Shown piece after piece: positions 55,740 to 64,000 of a DNA stretch of 64,000 nucleotides. The DNA is from Pseudoalteromonas sp. T1lg23B (lineage in GTDB: Bacteria; Pseudomonadota; Gammaproteobacteria; Enterobacterales; Alteromonadaceae): NCBI RefSeq assembly GCF_002964665.1, contig NZ_PQBZ01000034.1, positions 868,429 through 932,428 on the forward strand, given 5' to 3'. Made by a program: the position numbers and the translations under genes. The notes beneath the pieces were generated by a model, which saw only the letters and a program-made list of their open reading frames with translations, searched no databases and was not told the origin of the DNA. Position 1 is the first letter of the stretch, and each line of letters begins with the position of its first letter.

Positions 55740-57701
55740 ATGGAGTTTATGTTTATTCGCCCTGCACTGCTGTGGCTGCTCATTCCTTGGTTACTTATCA
55801 CTGGCATACAGTTTGTAAAAAGAAGCCATCACAAGCACAGCGAGCTAATCGCCCCCCATCTCGCAAATGTTATGCTCAGCCAAGGTAAACAACAGCAAAA
55901 GCAAACTAGTCCGCTGTTAATGAGTCTATTTTTATTGGTGGGTATTCTAAGCCTAGCTGGCCCAAGTTTCGAAAAGCAACAGGTTCCTGTTTATCAGTCG
56001 AAACAGGCCAGAGTGCTGTTAATGGATATGTCCTATTCGATGTACGCAACGGACATAACTCCAAACCGTTTGACACAAGCGCGTTTTAAAACACTGGATA
56101 TGATCGAGTTGTTTAAAGAAGGCGAAACGGCCTTGGTTGCCTATGCGGGTGATGCTTACACTGTTTCTCCACTGACCAGCGATGCAGCTACACTCGCAAA
56201 TTTGATCCCCAGTCTCAGCCCTGAGATTATGCCGGGGAGAGGTTCCAATGTATTAGCGGGCATCGCGCAAGCGGTTTCGTTACTCAAGCAGGCGGGTTAT
56301 ACCCAAGGAGACATCATTCTGGTGACTGATGGCCTCGATCAAAATGACGTGGACGACATAACCTCAGAATTAAAGAACGAATATTATCAACTGAGTATTT
56401 ATGGTATTGGTACCGAACAAGGCGCACCAATCGCTGTACCTGAAGGCGGATTTTTGAAAGATGCTTCTGGACAAATCGTCATTCCTACAATTAACTTTGC
56501 CCGTTTGGCCGGACTGGCTAAAGGTCATGGTGGTAAACTGGTTCGCTACACTCCAACAGAACAGGACATTAAAGCCTTTAAACCTAAAATAAAAAATGAT
56601 GAAGTGCTTGATGAAACTCAGCAAAGTAAGGCGCTGTGGCGTGTCGATGCGGGACAATATGGTTTGCTTCTATTACTCCCTCTGGCATTATTACTCATGC
56701 GTCGTACTGGGATCACACTCATCGCCGTGATGTTTATGGTTGCACCCGTTGAGCAGTCAGTGGCCGCTGATTGGCAAAGCTGGTTTAAAAATACCGATCA
56801 GAATGCGCTTGGCGCATACCAAAATGATGACTTTAGTAGCGCCGCTGTTGCGAACAATCCAGAGCTAAAAGGTGCCGCTCTATACAAACAAGGCAACTAT
56901 GAGCAGGCCGCTGAGGTTCTGAAAGACACACAATCTGCATTAGGCCAATACAATTATGGCAATGCGCTTGCTCATCAAGGCGAACTCGATGCCGCCATAG
57001 CAGCATATGAGCAAGCGTTAACATTTGACCCAGACTTTAGTGAGGCGGCTGACAACAAAAAACTGGTGGAGCAACTCAAGCAGCAACAAAATCAGCAACA
57101 AGGTGACCAACAGCAACAAGGTGATCAACAGCAACAAGGTGATCAACAGCAGCAAAGTGACCAACAGCAACAAGGTGACCAACAGCAACAAGGTGACCAA
57201 CAGCAGCAAGGTGACCAACAGCAGCAAAGTGACCAACAGCAGCAAGGTGACCAACAGCAGCAAGGTGACCAACAGCAGCAAGGTGACCAACAGCAGCAAG
57301 ATGACCAACAGCAGCAAGGTGACCAACAGCAGCAAGGTGACCAACAGCAACAAGGTGACCAAAACAATCAGCCTGATATGCAAAGTGATCCCAACACCAA
57401 ACAACAGCCTCAAGGTGCCGATCAAAATACACAACAAGAGACTGACGAGCAGGATACACAAGCAGCAATGCAACAACAGCGAGCTCAACCTAGCTCAGAA
57501 GAAGCAACCGATGAGGCCCAAGGTGGTTCTGTAGCAGCTCAGCCACTCACCCCAGAAGAAAAAGAAAAGGCGCAGCAGATCAACCAGCTACTACGTAAAG
57601 TACCTGATGATCCTGCTATTTTGTTACGCAATAAAATGCAACTAAAAGCCCAGCAACGCGCTCAACAACGCCGTCCACAAGGAGTTGAAAAATCATGGTA
57701 A
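55740..57701 (+). CDS. VWA and TPR protein BatB-like with QQQQGD repeat tract
   Basis: This 653-residue protein has two N-terminal membrane helices, a VWA domain (MIDAS LMDMSYSMYATDITPNR near 97), a third helix near 305-325, a TPR unit (about 375-445) and a long low-complexity tract. The tract is (QQQQGD)n with 15 copies, with GD replaced by SD, SD and DD in the fourth, eighth and twelfth units. The acidic, Gln-rich C terminus then ends with a basic QRR segment. Such Gln/Asp linkers occur in BatB/C proteins, but this one is unusually regular. It overlaps batD by seven bases. Confidence 0.9.
   Translation: MEFMFIRPALLWLLIPWLLITGIQFVKRSHHKHSELIAPHLANVMLSQGKQQQKQTSPLLMSLFLLVGILSLAGPSFEKQQVPVYQSKQARVLLMDMSYSMYATDITPNRLTQARFKTLDMIELFKEGETALVAYAGDAYTVSPLTSDAATLANLIPSLSPEIMPGRGSNVLAGIAQAVSLLKQAGYTQGDIILVTDGLDQNDVDDITSELKNEYYQLSIYGIGTEQGAPIAVPEGGFLKDASGQIVIPTINFARLAGLAKGHGGKLVRYTPTEQDIKAFKPKIKNDEVLDETQQSKALWRVDAGQYGLLLLLPLALLLMRRTGITLIAVMFMVAPVEQSVAADWQSWFKNTDQNALGAYQNDDFSSAAVANNPELKGAALYKQGNYEQAAEVLKDTQSALGQYNYGNALAHQGELDAAIAAYEQALTFDPDFSEAADNKKLVEQLKQQQNQQQGDQQQQGDQQQQGDQQQQSDQQQQGDQQQQGDQQQQGDQQQQSDQQQQGDQQQQGDQQQQGDQQQQDDQQQQGDQQQQGDQQQQGDQNNQPDMQSDPNTKQQPQGADQNTQQETDEQDTQAAMQQQRAQPSSEEATDEAQGGSVAAQPLTPEEKEKAQQINQLLRKVPDDPAILLRNKMQLKAQQRAQQRRPQGVEKSW
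57093..57362 (+). repeat. Fifteen 18-bp tandem repeats inside the batB-like gene
   Basis: The unit CAGCAACAAGGTGACCAA and close variants is present 15 times with no length variation, 270 bases in total. Every fourth unit carries a GGT change (AGT, AGT, GAT), so a 72-base higher-order period is superimposed. All units keep the reading frame. Confidence 0.95.
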
Positions 57702-59344
57702 TACGCTTGTTTATTTCCGTATTCCTTTTACTGTTTTTACGCCCAAGCTTGGCGATAGACAACCTTACCGCCAGCGTCGATAAAAATCCCGTGCTGGTGG
57801 GAGAATATTTCACCCTCACGATTGAAGCTGATGGAAAAGTCTCTGGCGAACAGCCTGATACCAGCGCTTTGTCACAGCAGTTTGTCACCAGCCCAGTCAG
57901 CGTTGGCTCTCGTACTAGCATTATTAACGGTAGCATGAGTAGCCAAACCACATGGCAAATGCGGATGATGGCTAGAAAGCCAGGCACTTTCACGATCCCG
58001 ACCTTTGAAGTGGCCGGCAAACGATCTGAACCGATCCAGCTAAAAGTAGTGCCACGCAGTAATGATGGACAGCAACAAAAAGACATTTTTGTTTCAGCTG
58101 AGCTAACTCCCAGCACTCTGTACGTGCAACAAGCCGGTTTATACACAGTTAAGCTATATCTAGGTAAAGACTTGCTTGATGGGCAGCTAACGGCCCCTGA
58201 AATGGCCGATGCCCAGATTTCACAAATGGGTAAACAAAAGGAAGATTACGAAGTAGTTGACGGACGTCGTTATATGGTCATCACTCGCGAGTATCTTATC
58301 CAGCCGCAAAAAAGTGGCAGCTTTACCATTACTGCGCCGGTATTTAATGGTCAAGTAAGAGAAAATTATCGCCGTATGGCCGTGTCAGCCATTGCCGAGG
58401 ATACACAGCTTGATGTAAAGCCAATTCCTGATACTTATCAAGGTGCATGGTTACCCAGTGAGTTGGTCAACCTCAGTGAAGAGTGGCAACCCGCCGATGA
58501 GACGGTCACTGTGGGCACCCCCATAACTCGCACAATTACCCTCACCGCCCTCGGTGTGACACAAGAACAACTCCCAGATATCGAGCTGGATACCCTCTCT
58601 GGCATTCGTAGCTATCCAGATGAAAGCGAGAGAAATCAACTTAGTCGTGACGGGCGCGTGATCTCACAATTGGTGTCATCCCACGCATTAGTTCCGCAAA
58701 AGCCAGGCACATACACGCTGCCAGAAGTGAAAATCCCATGGTTTAACACGGTTATCAATAAGGTCAGTTACGCCACTTTACCTGCTCGAAGTATTACTGT
58801 GGTTGCCGATCCGAATCAAGCAGCATCCTCTGTTGCTGCACCAACGGTGCAAACACATAGCCAAACTAGCACTGAACAAACCAATCAGTCATTACCAGCT
58901 TTACCGACAGAGCCCCCTATTGTGGCAGCGAATAAAACACTTTTCGACTGGCTGTTGATGGGTTCGGGTTATGTACTATGGTTGCTGACTTTGGCCATTT
59001 GGCTGTTACGGAAACCGAAAGCAGTAGCGCCGAAGAGCATATCGAAAACACCAGCCCAAGACCCGATGGCAGCCCTGAAAGCAGCTGTAAAACAAAATAA
59101 TGCGCGCGGTTTTTATCAAGCATTGAGAACGTTCGCCAAGCAACAGGCTCCAGCGCTTGGATTTGATGCGTGGCTTGCCCAGTTAAGTGCCTCTGAGCTT
59201 AGCGATGAAATTGCTAAACTACAGGCATCTCTTTATAGTGATAGCAACCATAGTGTTGATTTAAAGAAGATATACCAACTGTTGCAAACAGCAATAAAAA
59301 AACATGCAGCACAGGATAGCGCTCACCTGACTCAACTATACTGA
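57695..59344 (+). CDS. BatD-like protein (DUF7939/oxygen tolerance family)
   Basis: This 549-residue protein has a signal peptide (to about residue 21), a long periplasmic beta-rich part of immunoglobulin-like repeats (LTASVDKNPVLVGEYFTLTI at the start) and a membrane helix at about 413-433, then a cytoplasmic helical tail. It is the last gene of the MoxR-Bat operon. The Bat set was named from Bacteroides aerotolerance; its role here is unproven. A terminator overlaps its stop. Confidence 0.9.
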   Translation: MVIRLFISVFLLLFLRPSLAIDNLTASVDKNPVLVGEYFTLTIEADGKVSGEQPDTSALSQQFVTSPVSVGSRTSIINGSMSSQTTWQMRMMARKPGTFTIPTFEVAGKRSEPIQLKVVPRSNDGQQQKDIFVSAELTPSTLYVQQAGLYTVKLYLGKDLLDGQLTAPEMADAQISQMGKQKEDYEVVDGRRYMVITREYLIQPQKSGSFTITAPVFNGQVRENYRRMAVSAIAEDTQLDVKPIPDTYQGAWLPSELVNLSEEWQPADETVTVGTPITRTITLTALGVTQEQLPDIELDTLSGIRSYPDESERNQLSRDGRVISQLVSSHALVPQKPGTYTLPEVKIPWFNTVINKVSYATLPARSITVVADPNQAASSVAAPTVQTHSQTSTEQTNQSLPALPTEPPIVAANKTLFDWLLMGSGYVLWLLTLAIWLLRKPKAVAPKSISKTPAQDPMAALKAAVKQNNARGFYQALRTFAKQQAPALGFDAWLAQLSASELSDEIAKLQASLYSDSNHSVDLKKIYQLLQTAIKKHAAQDSAHLTQLY

Positions 59345-59366
59345 GTCAGGTGCAAATTAATTTTTA
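59324..59366 (+). terminator. Terminator at the end of the Bat operon
   Basis: An 11-base perfect stem, CACCTGACTCA with TGAGTCAGGTG, has a seven-base loop and is followed by AATTAATTTTT. The stem includes the batD stop codon. Confidence 0.75.
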
Positions 59367-59407
59367 TCGTGATGTAAGAAAGTCGCGGATCATAAGGTCT
59401 TATTAGC

Positions 59408-59923
59408 ATGACCACAAAACAAAAACGCTACGAAGCTTTGGTACAGGTCTACCATGGCGAGCTTTATCGCTTTGCCTACTGGTTATGCCAAGACCCGAAC
59501 ATAGCCGAAGACTTAGTTCAAGAAACTTTTTTACGGGCATGGCGCTCACTTGACTCACTTCAAGATGAAAACGCAGCCAAGCCTTGGTTGTTAACAATTT
59601 TACGCCGAGAAAATGCACGGCGTTTTGAGAGAAAGCAGTTTGATTACGCCGACGTGGATAACGACACTCTCGTCGATAACACCGGCGTAAGTTTAGATGA
59701 TGAAATGGAGCAAGCCGTTATACAGAGGCAGATTAATAAACTCTCTGTTGAGTACCGAGAGCCGTTGCTACTACAAGTGGTAATGGGCTGCTCTGGCGAT
59801 GAAATCGCAGACATTTTAGAGCTGAACAAAAACACAGTGATGACGCGTCTTTATCGAGCTCGTAATCAGCTCAAAGAGGCACTAACCGAACGTCAAGAAC
59901 CATTGAAAGGGGCACAAAACTGA
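59408..59923 (+). CDS. ECF-type RNA polymerase sigma factor
   Basis: This 171-residue sigma-70 factor has region 2 (ELYRFAYWLCQDPNIAEDLV, then QETFLRAWRSLDS) and region 4 (LSVEYREPLLLQVVMGCSGD, then EIADILELNKNTVMTRLYRA), with no region 3. That is the ECF layout. Its stop overlaps the start of a DUF3379 membrane protein (TGATG), the likely anti-sigma partner. Target promoters are unknown. Confidence 0.92.
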   Translation: MTTKQKRYEALVQVYHGELYRFAYWLCQDPNIAEDLVQETFLRAWRSLDSLQDENAAKPWLLTILRRENARRFERKQFDYADVDNDTLVDNTGVSLDDEMEQAVIQRQINKLSVEYREPLLLQVVMGCSGDEIADILELNKNTVMTRLYRARNQLKEALTERQEPLKGAQN

Positions 59924-60639
59924 TGAATGAACTAGAATTTCGTCGCCGCCTTTTTGCAGATCCAAACGATAAGGACGTTGCGCAAGAGGCAGCAAATAAC
60001 GCTGAGCAAAACGCCCTATTAGAGGAACTTAAGGCCTTTGATGCTCAACTAGCAAAAGCACTGGATGTAGAAGTGCCAGCGGGCTTGGCTGAACGTATTT
60101 TAGCAAACCAGCAGGCTGACAATTCGCACAATAATGTGGTAAAAAAAAGCTGGTTTCGTCGCTATCGCACGCCATTCGCCACGGCGGCTAGTGCAACCTT
60201 TGCGCTGGGCTTGTACTTTTTGAGTGCCACACAAGCACCGTTGTTGGCAGGAGATCATGCTTTAGCCCACGTACGTCACGAGCAAGTGGCTTTTGAGGGC
60301 AAAGATGAAATTGCCCTGCAAACCGTAAACGACAAGCTATCGCTGTTTGGCGCCAGACTTGAGGCTCTGCCGGGTAAAGTTACATACGCGACTTTCTGTA
60401 ATTTTAAAGGTCAGAAAAGCTTACACTTGGTGTTTCAGTCTGAACACGGTCCGATGACAGTGTTTATTGTGCCTTTATCTGGTAAGAATAGTTTAGGTGG
60501 AGATGGGCAATTTGCCGATGAACGCTACAATGGTGTAATTGAACAAGACAACCACGGTGCCACTGTATTAGTTGCCAACCTAGGTTCACCTGTTGTGCAG
60601 TATCAAAAAAACGTTAGCAACGCCCTACGCTGGCTATAG
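59923..60639 (+). CDS. DUF3379 membrane protein, likely anti-sigma factor
   Basis: This 238-residue protein has a cytoplasmic helical N terminus (FRRRLFADPNDKDV), one membrane helix at about 85-103 (FATAASATFALGLYFLS) and a periplasmic beta-rich domain. The topology is that of an anti-sigma factor and it is coupled to the ECF sigma gene. DUF3379 has no established activity, so the anti-sigma role is inferred from position. Confidence 0.82.
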   Translation: MNELEFRRRLFADPNDKDVAQEAANNAEQNALLEELKAFDAQLAKALDVEVPAGLAERILANQQADNSHNNVVKKSWFRRYRTPFATAASATFALGLYFLSATQAPLLAGDHALAHVRHEQVAFEGKDEIALQTVNDKLSLFGARLEALPGKVTYATFCNFKGQKSLHLVFQSEHGPMTVFIVPLSGKNSLGGDGQFADERYNGVIEQDNHGATVLVANLGSPVVQYQKNVSNALRWL

Positions 60640-60651
60640 GTATGTAAATAA

Positions 60652-60676
60652 AGCGGTACGTTCGGCACGTACCGCT
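60652..60676 (+). terminator. Hairpin after the sigma/DUF3379 pair
   Basis: A ten-base perfect stem, AGCGGTACGT with ACGTACCGCT, has a five-base loop. It is followed by CTCCCC rather than a T-run, so it is a weak terminator or an RNA 3' end stabiliser. Confidence 0.5.
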
Positions 60677-60769
60677 CTCCCCATTTAATCCCTCGTTGAC
60701 CCTGTTTCTATTTATCTCACAGGGCTAATTCTTTAGAATTCAAAGCAATTTTAGTTCTTTAGGATAGTT

Positions 60770-61621
60770 ATGAAAAACTTTATTGTACTTTTTTCACTGA
60801 TCTCACTGTTATTTGTTAGCAGCTTTAACGCGGAAGCCAGAAAAAAGTTTGGCAGTAAATCAACAGGTAAAACACATCAAACCAGCACCACACAGCAAAA
60901 ACAACAAACTGATACCAAGTCCCTATCAGCCCCTACAACCGCAAAGCCTAAGTCAAGTAAAAAAGGCATTATGGCAGGCGTTTTAGGTGGCCTGCTTGCT
61001 GGGGGCCTCATCGCTGCAATGCTTGGTGATGACTTCGAAGGCTTCCAGTTTCTAGAAATGCTATTGCTAGCAGGTGCGGCGTTTTTAATCTTTAAACTGG
61101 TAAAAAGTGCATTGGTTAAGCGCCAACATCCGCATATGGCAGGTGGCCCACAGGTTAACCCTAGCCAATTCAGCCAGCCTCAGCAGTTTCAGACACAGTC
61201 AGCGGCAACAGGCGGATTTGGTCAGCCAGACTCGGTGCCTTTCAATCTACCAAGAGACTTTGACGTAAATGGCTTTTTGCAAGGTGCTCGTCAGCACTAC
61301 CTTACCTTACAAGAAGCATGGAACAACAAAGATTACACGACCATGGCTGAATACTTGAGCCCACAGTTAGTTGAACAGTTTAAACTAGAGCGTGAAGGCG
61401 CTGGAGAAGTAGCCACCGAGGTGATGTTTGTAGACGCACAACTAGTGCGTGCCGATACTAACCCTGAGGTCTGGGAAGTGAGCATCTTATTTAAAGGAAA
61501 GTACCGTGATTTGGGTGACAAGCAAGAAGAGCCTATTCACGAAATCTGGCACTTAGAGCGTCAAACTCAAGGCAATGCTCCGTGGCTGATCGTTGGCTTA
61601 GAGGATTTAATAGAAAGCTAA
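60770..61621 (+). CDS. Tim44-domain membrane protein
   Basis: This 283-residue protein has a signal peptide-like N terminus (to about residue 25), a basic Gln/Lys/Thr-rich linker, two membrane helices at about 66-83 and 93-112, and a C-terminal Tim44-like domain (ARQHYLTLQEAWNNKDYTTM, YLSPQLVEQFKLEREG). Bacterial Tim44-domain proteins are of unknown function. A strong terminator follows. Confidence 0.87.
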   Translation: MKNFIVLFSLISLLFVSSFNAEARKKFGSKSTGKTHQTSTTQQKQQTDTKSLSAPTTAKPKSSKKGIMAGVLGGLLAGGLIAAMLGDDFEGFQFLEMLLLAGAAFLIFKLVKSALVKRQHPHMAGGPQVNPSQFSQPQQFQTQSAATGGFGQPDSVPFNLPRDFDVNGFLQGARQHYLTLQEAWNNKDYTTMAEYLSPQLVEQFKLEREGAGEVATEVMFVDAQLVRADTNPEVWEVSILFKGKYRDLGDKQEEPIHEIWHLERQTQGNAPWLIVGLEDLIES

Positions 61622-61642
61622 TCGCTGAAGCCACGAAACAAG

Positions 61643-61675
61643 AAAGCCGCAACATTTTTTGTTCGCGGCTTTTTT
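61643..61675 (+). terminator. Rho-independent terminator
   Basis: An AAAGCCGCAACA / TGTTCGCGGCTTT stem with one bulged base has a short T-rich loop and a run of six T residues. It follows the Tim44 gene by 22 bases. Confidence 0.8.
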
Positions 61676-61717
61676 GCATAGATCTGGCATTTATCTACCA
61701 GTGGGTGCACACAACCA

Positions 61718-63007
61718 TTACTGTGAACCAGAGAAGTAGTCCGATGTACCGTGCGCATGTAGCGCGTCAGACAAGCGCTCTAGCGCTATTTGGTAAACAA
61801 CTTCACGCATTGACCCATTAGCTTGCTGATAGCGCTGCCAAGCTGTTTCAAACGCCTTGTGAATATAATCATTGAGCTTCTCATTAACCTTTTGCTCAGT
61901 CCAAGTTTCACCTTGACGATTTTGGCACCACTCGAAAAAACTCACCACAACACCGCCAGCATTAGCCAAAATATCTGGGATCACATGAGTTCCCTGCTCT
62001 GTGAGTTGTTGGTCAACATCGGAGCTTATTGGGCCATTGGCAATTTCAACGATGTAATCTGCCTGCACCTGCTCAACATTATCTTTGTTAATCACCCCTG
62101 CCAATGCCGCGGGTACTAAAATATCAACATCCAGAGACAGTAACTCCTCATTGCTGATCCGAGTGTGCTCAATATCTTCACACACCGAATGCTGGCAATA
62201 CACAGCTTTTAGCTCATTACTTCGTTGCTTTTCTGTGAATACGCTTTGCACATCAAGCCCTTGTTCGCAATAAATGCCGCCCTTGGAGTCACTCACGGCA
62301 ACCACTTTATACCCAGCGGCTTGTAACAGCCTCGCACAGTGGTAACCACCATTACCAAACCCTTGTATTGCAACCGTCTTTTGGTTAACTTGCCAGTCTA
62401 GTTTTCCTGCCAATGCTTGAATACACAAAAAGGCACCACGTCCAGTGGCACTTTCACGACCAACGCTCCCGCCAAATGCTAAAGGCTTACCTGTGATCAC
62501 CGCAGGGCATTTTGTTCTGGTAATTTTTTCATACTCGTCCATCATCCAACCCATTATACGAGCATTGGTATAGACATCTGGCGCGGGAATATCGAGTTCA
62601 GGCCCGATAAAATCCGCTTTTGCTCTAATGTAAGAGCGAGATAAACGTTCCAGTTCCATCGGTGAGAGTTTTTTGGGATCAACAGTCACCGCACCTTTTG
62701 CCCCTCCAAACGGCACATTAACTACGGCACATTTTAGTGTCATCCATAACGCTAGCGCTTCTACCTCACTTTGGTCTGCATCCTGATGAAAGCGAATGCC
62801 CCCCTTTGTTGGCCCCAATAAATCATTATATCGACATCTATAAGCTTTAAAGTAGGCGGTATTGCCGTTGTCTTTACGGATCGCGATATGGCTGGTCAAG
62901 GTACTTTGCGGCTGACTCAACGCTTCTAATACAGCGCTAAACTGGGGAGTATCTTGAGCTATGGTACTCAATCGCGCTAGCGCATCTCCTAGCAGGTCTT
63001 TTCTCAT
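61718..63007 (-). CDS. Glutamate/leucine-type amino acid dehydrogenase
   Basis: The ATG at 63007 has GGAG six bases upstream and gives 429 residues; the TTG two codons earlier is less likely. The substrate motif GPTKGGIRFHQDADQSEVEA and the catalytic Lys in VNVPFGGAKGAV are present, with the Rossmann motif VAIQGFGNGGYHCARLL. The length fits NAD-linked glutamate dehydrogenases (about 420-430 residues) better than leucine dehydrogenases (about 350-365). It links amino-acid nitrogen to 2-oxoglutarate. It stands alone, with no partner. Confidence 0.85.
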   Translation of the reverse strand: MRKDLLGDALARLSTIAQDTPQFSAVLEALSQPQSTLTSHIAIRKDNGNTAYFKAYRCRYNDLLGPTKGGIRFHQDADQSEVEALALWMTLKCAVVNVPFGGAKGAVTVDPKKLSPMELERLSRSYIRAKADFIGPELDIPAPDVYTNARIMGWMMDEYEKITRTKCPAVITGKPLAFGGSVGRESATGRGAFLCIQALAGKLDWQVNQKTVAIQGFGNGGYHCARLLQAAGYKVVAVSDSKGGIYCEQGLDVQSVFTEKQRSNELKAVYCQHSVCEDIEHTRISNEELLSLDVDILVPAALAGVINKDNVEQVQADYIVEIANGPISSDVDQQLTEQGTHVIPDILANAGGVVVSFFEWCQNRQGETWTEQKVNEKLNDYIHKAFETAWQRYQQANGSMREVVYQIALERLSDALHAHGTSDYFSGSQ

Positions 63008-63013
63008 ATTCAA

Positions 63014-63210
63014 CTCCTTTAATATTGCTCTTTGGATGTAACTACAAGCGTAGTGTAATTAACCTCTGCTGCACATTCTCTTCGTTATTTTCACTTGTAT
63101 GAGTGAAACATCATCTTGGAATAGCTAATGTGCTGGGAAGTTTTAATTTCTCAATATCAAAACTCGCATTCGTAACTGAGGGTAACAATTAAAGAGTGAA
63201 ACTTTCAAAC
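63014..63210. other. Intergenic region
   Basis: About 200 bases between two leftward genes. It should contain the promoter of the dehydrogenase. No other element is visible. Confidence 0.4.
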
Positions 63211-64000
63211 CTACTTAGTGTTGCTCCCTACTTCTAGCTCTGCTAAAAATCGACAGGCGTTTTCTTGTGGTTTCAATACAAAAGTTTGTTGCTTAGCGCG
63301 CGTCAGAGCCACATAAAACAAACGCCTTTCTTCTGCAAACGGGAACGTCTCCCGTGATGGTAACATCGCATCCATCAATGGCTGAATCGCACGGCTGGTA
63401 GGAAAGCCTGTACTGCCCTCATACAGCCCCATCATTATGGCGTAGTCCGCCTCTTTGCCTTTTGCTGCATGAAAGGTCATCACCCTAATATCTAACAAGT
63501 TAAATTTGCTTCGCAAGTCTGACAACCTCTCGCGTGAGGGCAGCATTTTATGAAAGCGTGCAAGCAACAATACACTCGCTTCACCTTGCGCATTGAGCCT
63601 CTCAAGTACCTTTTCAAGCGCTTCAAGTTCACTGCTTGCTATGGTTTCCACTAGCAGTGCGGGTACTGCTGACTTACGAGCAGACTTTACCCGCTTTTTG
63701 AGCTGAGCTGGGTTGCTACATACAAAGGTACTGGAAATATCTAATATATCTTGAGGGTATCTAAAAGTTTTATCTAATGCCGTAATCGCAGCATCCCCAA
63801 AATGTTTATCAAATTGCGTGGTCAATGTAATATCTGCACCACTGAATCGATAAATCGACTGCCAATCATCCCCTACCGCAAATAAATATCGTTTATTTTC
63901 CCCTCGCAGCAGCGCTTTGAGAAGCTTAGCCCTAATCGGCGACAAATCCTGAAATTCGTCGACCATAATATGTTGCCAAGGCGCACTAAAGTGACCCGTC
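63211..64000 (-). CDS. helD: DNA helicase IV, C-terminal part (partial, runs off the right edge)
   Basis: The frame is open to the window edge (upstream residues TGHFSAPWQHI precede MVDEFQD), so the start is outside. The 263 visible residues include the helicase motifs HIMVDEFQDLSPIRAKLL, FAVGDDWQSIYRFSGADI, MTFHAAKGKEADYAIMMGL and ERRLFYVALTRAKQQ. The pattern matches E. coli HelD (helicase IV), a superfamily 1 3'-5' helicase involved in recombination and repair, more than UvrD or Rep. The C terminus is complete at the stop. Confidence 0.87.
   Translation of the reverse strand, partial: TGHFSAPWQHIMVDEFQDLSPIRAKLLKALLRGENKRYLFAVGDDWQSIYRFSGADITLTTQFDKHFGDAAITALDKTFRYPQDILDISSTFVCSNPAQLKKRVKSARKSAVPALLVETIASSELEALEKVLERLNAQGEASVLLLARFHKMLPSRERLSDLRSKFNLLDIRVMTFHAAKGKEADYAIMMGLYEGSTGFPTSRAIQPLMDAMLPSRETFPFAEERRLFYVALTRAKQQTFVLKPQENACRFLAELEVGSNTK

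Noticed and set aside
57093..57362. CRISPR-like regular repeat.
   Set aside because: The repeats are directly adjacent without spacers and encode protein in frame.
57018..57534. Several long open frames on both strands in the repeat tract (Leu/Val-rich, Cys/Trp-rich and Ser/Asn-rich translations).
   Set aside because: They are alternative translations of the 18-base repeat, which is open in all frames because its length is a multiple of three. The real frame is the BatB-like one.

Overview
The window reads as chromosomal DNA of a marine gammaproteobacterium of the Alteromonadales, most probably Pseudoalteromonas. The evidence is a tmRNA tag ANDDNYALAA, a FadI/FadJ pair behind a FadR-type site, a YfcL/EpmC cluster, a large TonB-dependent receptor with flavin halogenases, an AbgT transporter, a CadC-like regulator with TPR repeats and a MoxR/Bat operon. 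No rRNA, tRNA, CRISPR array or complete insertion sequence was seen.

Layout. 1-2500: two LacI-type operator palindromes at the left edge, a FapA/DUF342 gene and ssrA (tmRNA) with a strong terminator. 2500-6960: an AT-rich accessory insert directly behind ssrA. It carries a two-gene cassette, an AbiC-like membrane/coiled-coil protein and a protein with two DUF262 (ParB/GmrSD-like) domains; this is the best candidate for an undescribed anti-phage system. 6960-16050: M1 aminopeptidase, a small unknown protein, a trypsin-like lipoprotein, a formylglycine-generating-enzyme-like protein facing a CadC-like regulator, and an exported protein of unknown function.

16110-32570: a catabolic locus. Eight tightly packed leftward genes encode, in transcription order, a fold-III PLP enzyme, an RpiR regulator, a D-aminoacylase-family deacylase, RidA, a sodium/solute symporter, a KdgK-type kinase, a GH20 hexosaminidase and an SMP-30 lactonase-like protein. 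They diverge from a TonB-dependent receptor, which is followed by two convergent flavin-dependent halogenases. The gene set fits oxidative use of chitin-derived N-acetylglucosaminic acid: outer-membrane uptake, GH20 trimming, inner-membrane uptake, deacetylation, ammonia elimination helped by RidA, then KDG phosphorylation. A pathway of this type has been reported in marine Pseudoalteromonas. The divergent promoter region carries two mirror-image copies of a TGTTA-N5-TAACA site, probably for RpiR, and a NagR-like site.

32870-35100: two divergent XRE regulators, then a leftward three-gene unit of a 59-residue peptide with a double-glycine-like (GA) motif and two small membrane proteins. 35560-48460: HAAAP amino-acid transporter, chemotaxis receptor, GNAT acetyltransferase, AbgT transporter, HDOD protein, atypical Nramp-like transporter, TPR-TonB protein, the yfcL / COG3199 NAD-kinase-like / epmC cluster and a PAS-GGDEF diguanylate cyclase. 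48620-52150: fadIJ, with a one-base frameshift removing the conserved end of FadJ. 52400-61620: a MoxR-DUF58-DUF4381-BatA-BatB-BatD operon, where BatB carries fifteen perfect-length 18-bp repeats, then an ECF sigma factor with its DUF3379 partner and a Tim44-domain protein. The window ends with a glutamate/leucine dehydrogenase and the C-terminal part of helicase IV (HelD), which runs off the right edge.
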